This document shows positions 26,509 through 31,800 of a stretch of DNA of 64,000 nt, one piece after another (within the stretch, counting starts at the first letter, position 1; every line of letters starts with the position of its first letter). Made by a program: the position numbers and the translations under genes. Source of the stretch: Pelobates cultripes (lineage: Eukaryota > Chordata > Amphibia > Anura > Pelobatidae); contig OW240913.1 of the NCBI GenBank assembly GCA_933207985.1, positions 272,925,036-272,989,035 of the forward strand, in the 5' to 3' direction. The notes under the pieces are model-generated. The model did no database searches, was not told the origin of the DNA, and saw nothing but the letters and a program-made list of their open reading frames with translations.

Positions 26509-28848
26509 CTAACAGCAATTTATAAGGAGAAAAAAAAGGAAAGATAACTCTAACTCTCGCTACTCCCCCAGTTATGTGTTACTCTAAGTCCTCTCTTAAA
26601 GTGTATCTATGCTTCCTGTTCTCTCTCATCTCGTGTACTATTTGCCTTTCCTCCCTTTTGACTTTTTCTCTATCTGTCTCTGCATCTTGTAGACCAACCT
26701 CCTCCCTTATGGTTTGTCTGTACCTTTGATCCTAGACCCCCTTATGGTGTTGCCTTAAAACATAAGTATAAGGTTCTTCCATCTTCAGTACAAGGTGGTT
26801 AAGCATATCCAATGATATACTAATGGTTATACTACATGCCATCTGTTATGAAGAGGTTACATTTTTTTTTATTCATTTGCATTTGAAAATGTCTACTATA
26901 TTAGACATTTAGAAAATGTCTACTGAAATGTGACTCCCACAGGGGCGTGGCCTGACAGCCAAGATGGCCGGACGTGTTTGTTTACAGCTTCTGCACATCT
27001 GAGCTTAGTCAAAGCTTTTAATATTCGAATCGACTAAAACTCAGAGAGGAGTAGATGGTGGATTGATTGTACAACGAGTAGGCACTCGTGGGTGTCCTTT
27101 TTACTCCTCAGCACCGAGGAAATCGACTGTCTGAACTTGCGGCCTTGGCGGAATAGCAGCCAGGTACCTGGAGGAGGCCGACGATCTCCCGGCACAGGGC
27201 TCGCTTTGACCGATGATATGTCTGCTGCCCTGCAACTACCCCCTCCCCCTCTGGACCTGTGGGGGTTATCCCATTCCCCCCAGGCTCGCCCCATAGACTC
27301 ACCCCGCAACCAGGCAACCCACATGGTGCTCCCGGCAGATATACCCAATATGGCGGACGAGCTCTCTTTACAGAGGCACGAACTGCACAGACCAGAGTCA
27401 GTCCTACCGGGCTCGCCAAACACTATGCTACAACGTCTTGACAAAGCGTTCCAAAGATTCTGGTGTCGGCTGGAGGATCGGAGGATCGGATGTCGGCGTC
27501 GCAGGCCCAGCCTCAGGGGAGAGGAAGTAATGCTGAGAGCCGCAGAGGGCCTGGGCCTCCTCTGAGCAAAGCAACCCCTCATGCAACTGGGAGACCCGAT
27601 CCTAGCCTGCCATGGCGGAGGCCCACTCTGAATAAAAGGGTAAAACCTCGATGGCAGAGAATCAACACCTACATACGTTGACCTACAAAGTCTCACTTGC
27701 CTGCACACACATTCGGGAACCACTGCGACAGACACATGGCTCAGGGATCTGAGGTAGCCCGCATCAAGCAGCAGGGATCACACCGCTGCAAATGCAAGAA
27801 GGCCGTGTACAACCATTCATCACAGAGAAACACCCACAAATCGGGGCTGGAGAACCCACAATCAGATGGCAATACACAACGACAGGCTGAAAGCCCCCCA
27901 ACGTCTCATATACCATCAAGGTACTTTTTTGCTGGGGCTCACCTCATTGGGCTGGTTGACTAGCTCCAGCGGATAGGACTTGGACTTGCCCTTGAAAGGC
28001 ATTGGCTGACGGACATCTGGTCCGTCCAAATTTGAGGCCCCAGGCCGTAATACCCTGCCTCTCGATACTCACATGCAAACGCTAACTGGACTCCCACGCC
28101 TATCACAAAGGGCCTTATGGGGAAGACCCTATCTAGACCCTATCTAAAGAAAAGAACCCTCTATTATGTGCATTTACTGTTTTTCATGCAATGTTCTGTT
28201 AGGCTTTTTAACCTTACTACAGTAGACCAATCTAAGCCTGCATATTTACAAACGGAAACATGTGCAACACAAACATCAAGCTACTGACACACGCGTGCTC
28301 TCACATAATACCCCTGTATCAACTTATCGTTAGCTGCAGATATGTTAGCTTGCACACTCTGATTTAACTGTAACAGACACCGCCTGACTGTGCTATAGTT
28401 CTCTCATATCATAAATTGAAAAGCGCAGAAACAGTTTATGTATCTGTAGACACTCATGCTGATTGAAACATTCAGTACAAATGATAACTACGTCAGTTAC
28501 CATAGCTTAATTGTCACACCATATTGTTTCACTTACCTACTGACATTTATTATTATTGTTACTCACCTGTCATTCTAATATAAAAATTTGCCATTTCTAT
28601 GACTGCCATACTTATAATATCTTTTACCTTTTTTACTATGCTTGATAATTTTGTCATGGGATACTAAGCTTGATAGTTAACACCTGCACAATAAAAATAA
28701 AGAATTAAACGAAAAAAAATGTGACTCCCACAAATCTCTAGTAGACCCAGCGTTACCCTGCACAGTGGTAGTCCGATAATACAGAAGAATAACGTAGAGA
28801 TGGGAGTACATGGTTTTAAAACATCCTTTAGAAATATGCGGCAGATCA

Positions 28849-28880
<32 letters not shown>

Positions 28881-31800
28881 ATTCAGAATTGTATTAATTA
28901 GTGGGGAGTTATACATGGATGGATAGAATATCCTAACTCTTTATATACTATTTGCTTTCAGGAATTATGAAGAGTATTTCCTCAAGGCTCAGAAGGTGCG
29001 ACGCCTAATTGCAGATGATTTTGTGAAGGTTTTCCGTGCTGGAGTCCATGTATTGCTAACTCCAACAACATTAACAGATGCAGCTCCTTACTTGGAGTTT
29101 ATCCAGGAAGATAACAGAACGCGCAGTGCTCAAGAAGACGTGTTTACACAATGTGCCAACATGGCCGGTAAGGTTAGATTCATAGAGGTCACTAGAAACA
29201 TTGTCAGTTTGTGATAAATGTTCCCTGATTTCATTCCCCTAGAATTAACGATGAAAGCTTTTGGAGTGGGTGTATGTCTAAGGCACTCCTACCAATGTAT
29301 AGAAATGTTGTGATTTTTGTATAAAATATTTAAAGAGGATAGACAATGTAGCAAAGTACACCCTCTTTGAATTCTATGATTTTGCATATCCGGACATAAT
29401 ATCAATCATCTGGTCCTTAGCAGGTCTTAAAACTAGATGAACACAACCTCAGATGAACAGCAACATATGACATATTACACAGTGTCATGATTTATTTATA
29501 AAAAATAAAGCCAAAATGGAGAAGCCATATGTGAAAAATTAATTGCACTCTTATTCAATAACCTGTAGAATTACCTTTAGCAGCAATTTTGGCTTTAGTT
29601 TTGTTAAATCACCATACGGTGTAATGTCATGTGCAGGGCCGGTGCAAAGATTTTTGCCGCCCTAGGCAAAAGTAAAGTTTCCCCCCCATGTGACATCACA
29701 ATGCCCCAACCATATGATCTGCCATGTTAATTAACGCCAGTGCTGCAGTGCCGCCGTGTTTACATTAAAAGGCCTGCAGGGACAGGCTATGGACACCAGA
29801 ACCACTACATTAAGCTGCAGTGGTTCTGGGGACTAGAGATTAGTGCCACGAATAATATACTAGATTGCCTATTTACAACCAGATGAGGATGATGATGGGC
29901 TCTAGCCACCCCCCCTTTCCCTGTCAATTCCACCCCCTTCCCTGTCAACATCCACCCCCTTCCCTGTCAACATCCACCCCCTGTCAACATCCACCCTTCC
30001 TGTCAATTCCACCCCTTCCTGTCAATTCCACCCCGTCAATTCTCCCCCCCACCATTGTTGTAGCGTGGCCGAGCCCTCTATTGGTCCGTGGGTACAGGGA
30101 GCATCTGTTTCCTGTACCTGGCCGGACTAACAGGAAGTGCACACTCAGTGTGTACTTCCAGTTAGTCTGGCCGGGTACAGGAGACAGATGCTCCCTGTAC
30201 CCACGGACCAATAGAGGGCTCAGCCACGCCACGCTACAGTGAGGGAGTGACAGGAGGGAGCGCTGAGCGCTTCCCTCCTGTCAGCCCCTCTCCTCAGGCT
30301 GCACCCGGGCGGTGCGCCCTCATGGACGCACCGCCCGGGCAAAACTGCAGCCGCCTGAGGCTCTCTGCAGAGCGCTCGGGCGGCTGTAGCATGAGGGGGG
30401 CCGGCGCTCCTGGCGGCGCCCCTTCCCAAGGGGCACCCTAGGCGGCTGCCTAGTCCGCCTAACAGGTAGCGCCGGTGTTCTATCAGTCTGGTATACTCCG
30501 TCAGATTGCTATACCCACGTCACTTCCGGGGAGGGGAATCAGCTGTCTCCTGTGCTGCACATGCGTGCTAGCACTCCTGCTACTCCTCCACAGCAAGGTC
30601 CTGGAAGGTAAGTAAAACTAGTTTTACACTTTCATTATAGTTAGTGCATTCACTAAGCTTAGGCACACGGGACATTTAGGGTTAAGTGAGGGTACAAATT
30701 AGGGTTAGGTAAGTGCTTCTAACCTCTCTCACACTCTATTCTTACCCTAACCCTTGGGGTAAGGGTTAAAATAAAGTGTGAGAAATCACTATTTAGTGAT
30801 ATTCCCCTAATGTGAAATATCACTAAATAGGAACAAGTCCCTAATCCTAACCCTAATTTGAACCCTAACATTAACCCTAAATGTCCCATGTCCTAAGCTT
30901 AGTGAATGCACTAACTATAATGAAAGTGTAAAACTAGTTTTACTTACCTTCCAGGACCTTGCTGTGGAGGAGTAGCAGGAGTGCTAGCACGCATGTGCAG
31001 CACAGGAGACAGCTGATTCCCCTCCCCGGAAGTGACGTGGGTATAGCAATCTGACGGGGTATACCAAACTGATAGAACACCGGCCCTAGTCATGTGTTGT
31101 TGTTCATCTGAGGTTGTAGCCTATTTTAAGACCTGTTAAGGAACAGGTGATTGTTAGGTTCTGATATGTAAAACCATTGAATTCAAAGAGGATGTACTTT
31201 CTGTTAGTTGTATGACTGTTAGTTGGCTCCTGAAGCTTCCAAAACTCTTTCAAAGTGCTGACTGTCAGACCTCGTTTCCATATGGTACATACTAGCAATT
31301 GGCAGTCAACCAAATATGACTCACCTTTACAGCTGCATTTCCAATTGCAGTTTAGTGCAAGACCCTTTTTGTTTTTAAATATGTTTTTGTGTTATTTTTT
31401 TTTATTTTGCTCTTGTTCTTTTTTGACAGGGGAGGGTTTGAGTAGTATTGTATAGCCAGCTAGATAGTTCATTTGGTCATTGTACCAAATATTCTGTTTG
31501 TGGAAATGTCACTACTGCTATTCATCTCACAAAAAATGTCAGTATACTCAAGTGAAAAGTGTTTCTCCTTCGTTGTGCCTTAACAATGAAATACAGACAA
31601 ATTTTTATCCTAAAATAGTAAAAAAGCCTTTCGAGTAGCTTAAAGTTCAGTCGAAAAATCACAAACTGTTTTGCTATCCTGATATTGTACGATTTGAGCA
31701 ATGCCTGCATTACCGGAAGTGGGTTCCACACACTTTCATGTATGTTCAATACCCTCTCTTTCTGGCATGGCCACCACAGCCATTAAAGGATCACTATAGT

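Larger units (their letters stand above)
29634..31088. mobile_element. Non-autonomous hAT element made of stacked hairpins
   Basis: 1455 bp flanked by an 8-bp duplication GTCATGTG (29626-29633 and 31089-31096), the hAT hallmark. The termini are CAGGGCCGGTG and CACCGGCCCTA. Inside, in order: a short minisatellite (29919-30050), hairpins at 30058-30238, 30249-30282 and 30294-30362, and a large foldback at 30475-31083. No coding capacity; all long readings are hairpin shadows. Confidence 0.85.
29348..31206. mobile_element. Tc1-like relic, internally deleted, hosting a hAT insertion
   Basis: The left terminus (AAAGTACACCCTCTTTGAAT...CCTCAGATGAACAGCAACAT) and right terminus (reverse of GTTGTTCATCTGAGGTTGTA...GAGGATGTACTTTCTG) are inverted repeats of about 120 bp, extending inward to GCCAAAATGGAGAAGCCATA. 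The transposase is gone. The right repeat is split at 29633/31089 by the hAT element. Confidence 0.8.

Noticed and set aside
30200..30450. GC-rich stretch as a CpG-island promoter
   Set aside because: It is the hairpin interior of the hAT element and sits within an intron; no adjoining first exon was seen.
30690..30870. Interstitial telomere repeat
   Set aside because: TTAGGG-like words are scattered and not tandem.
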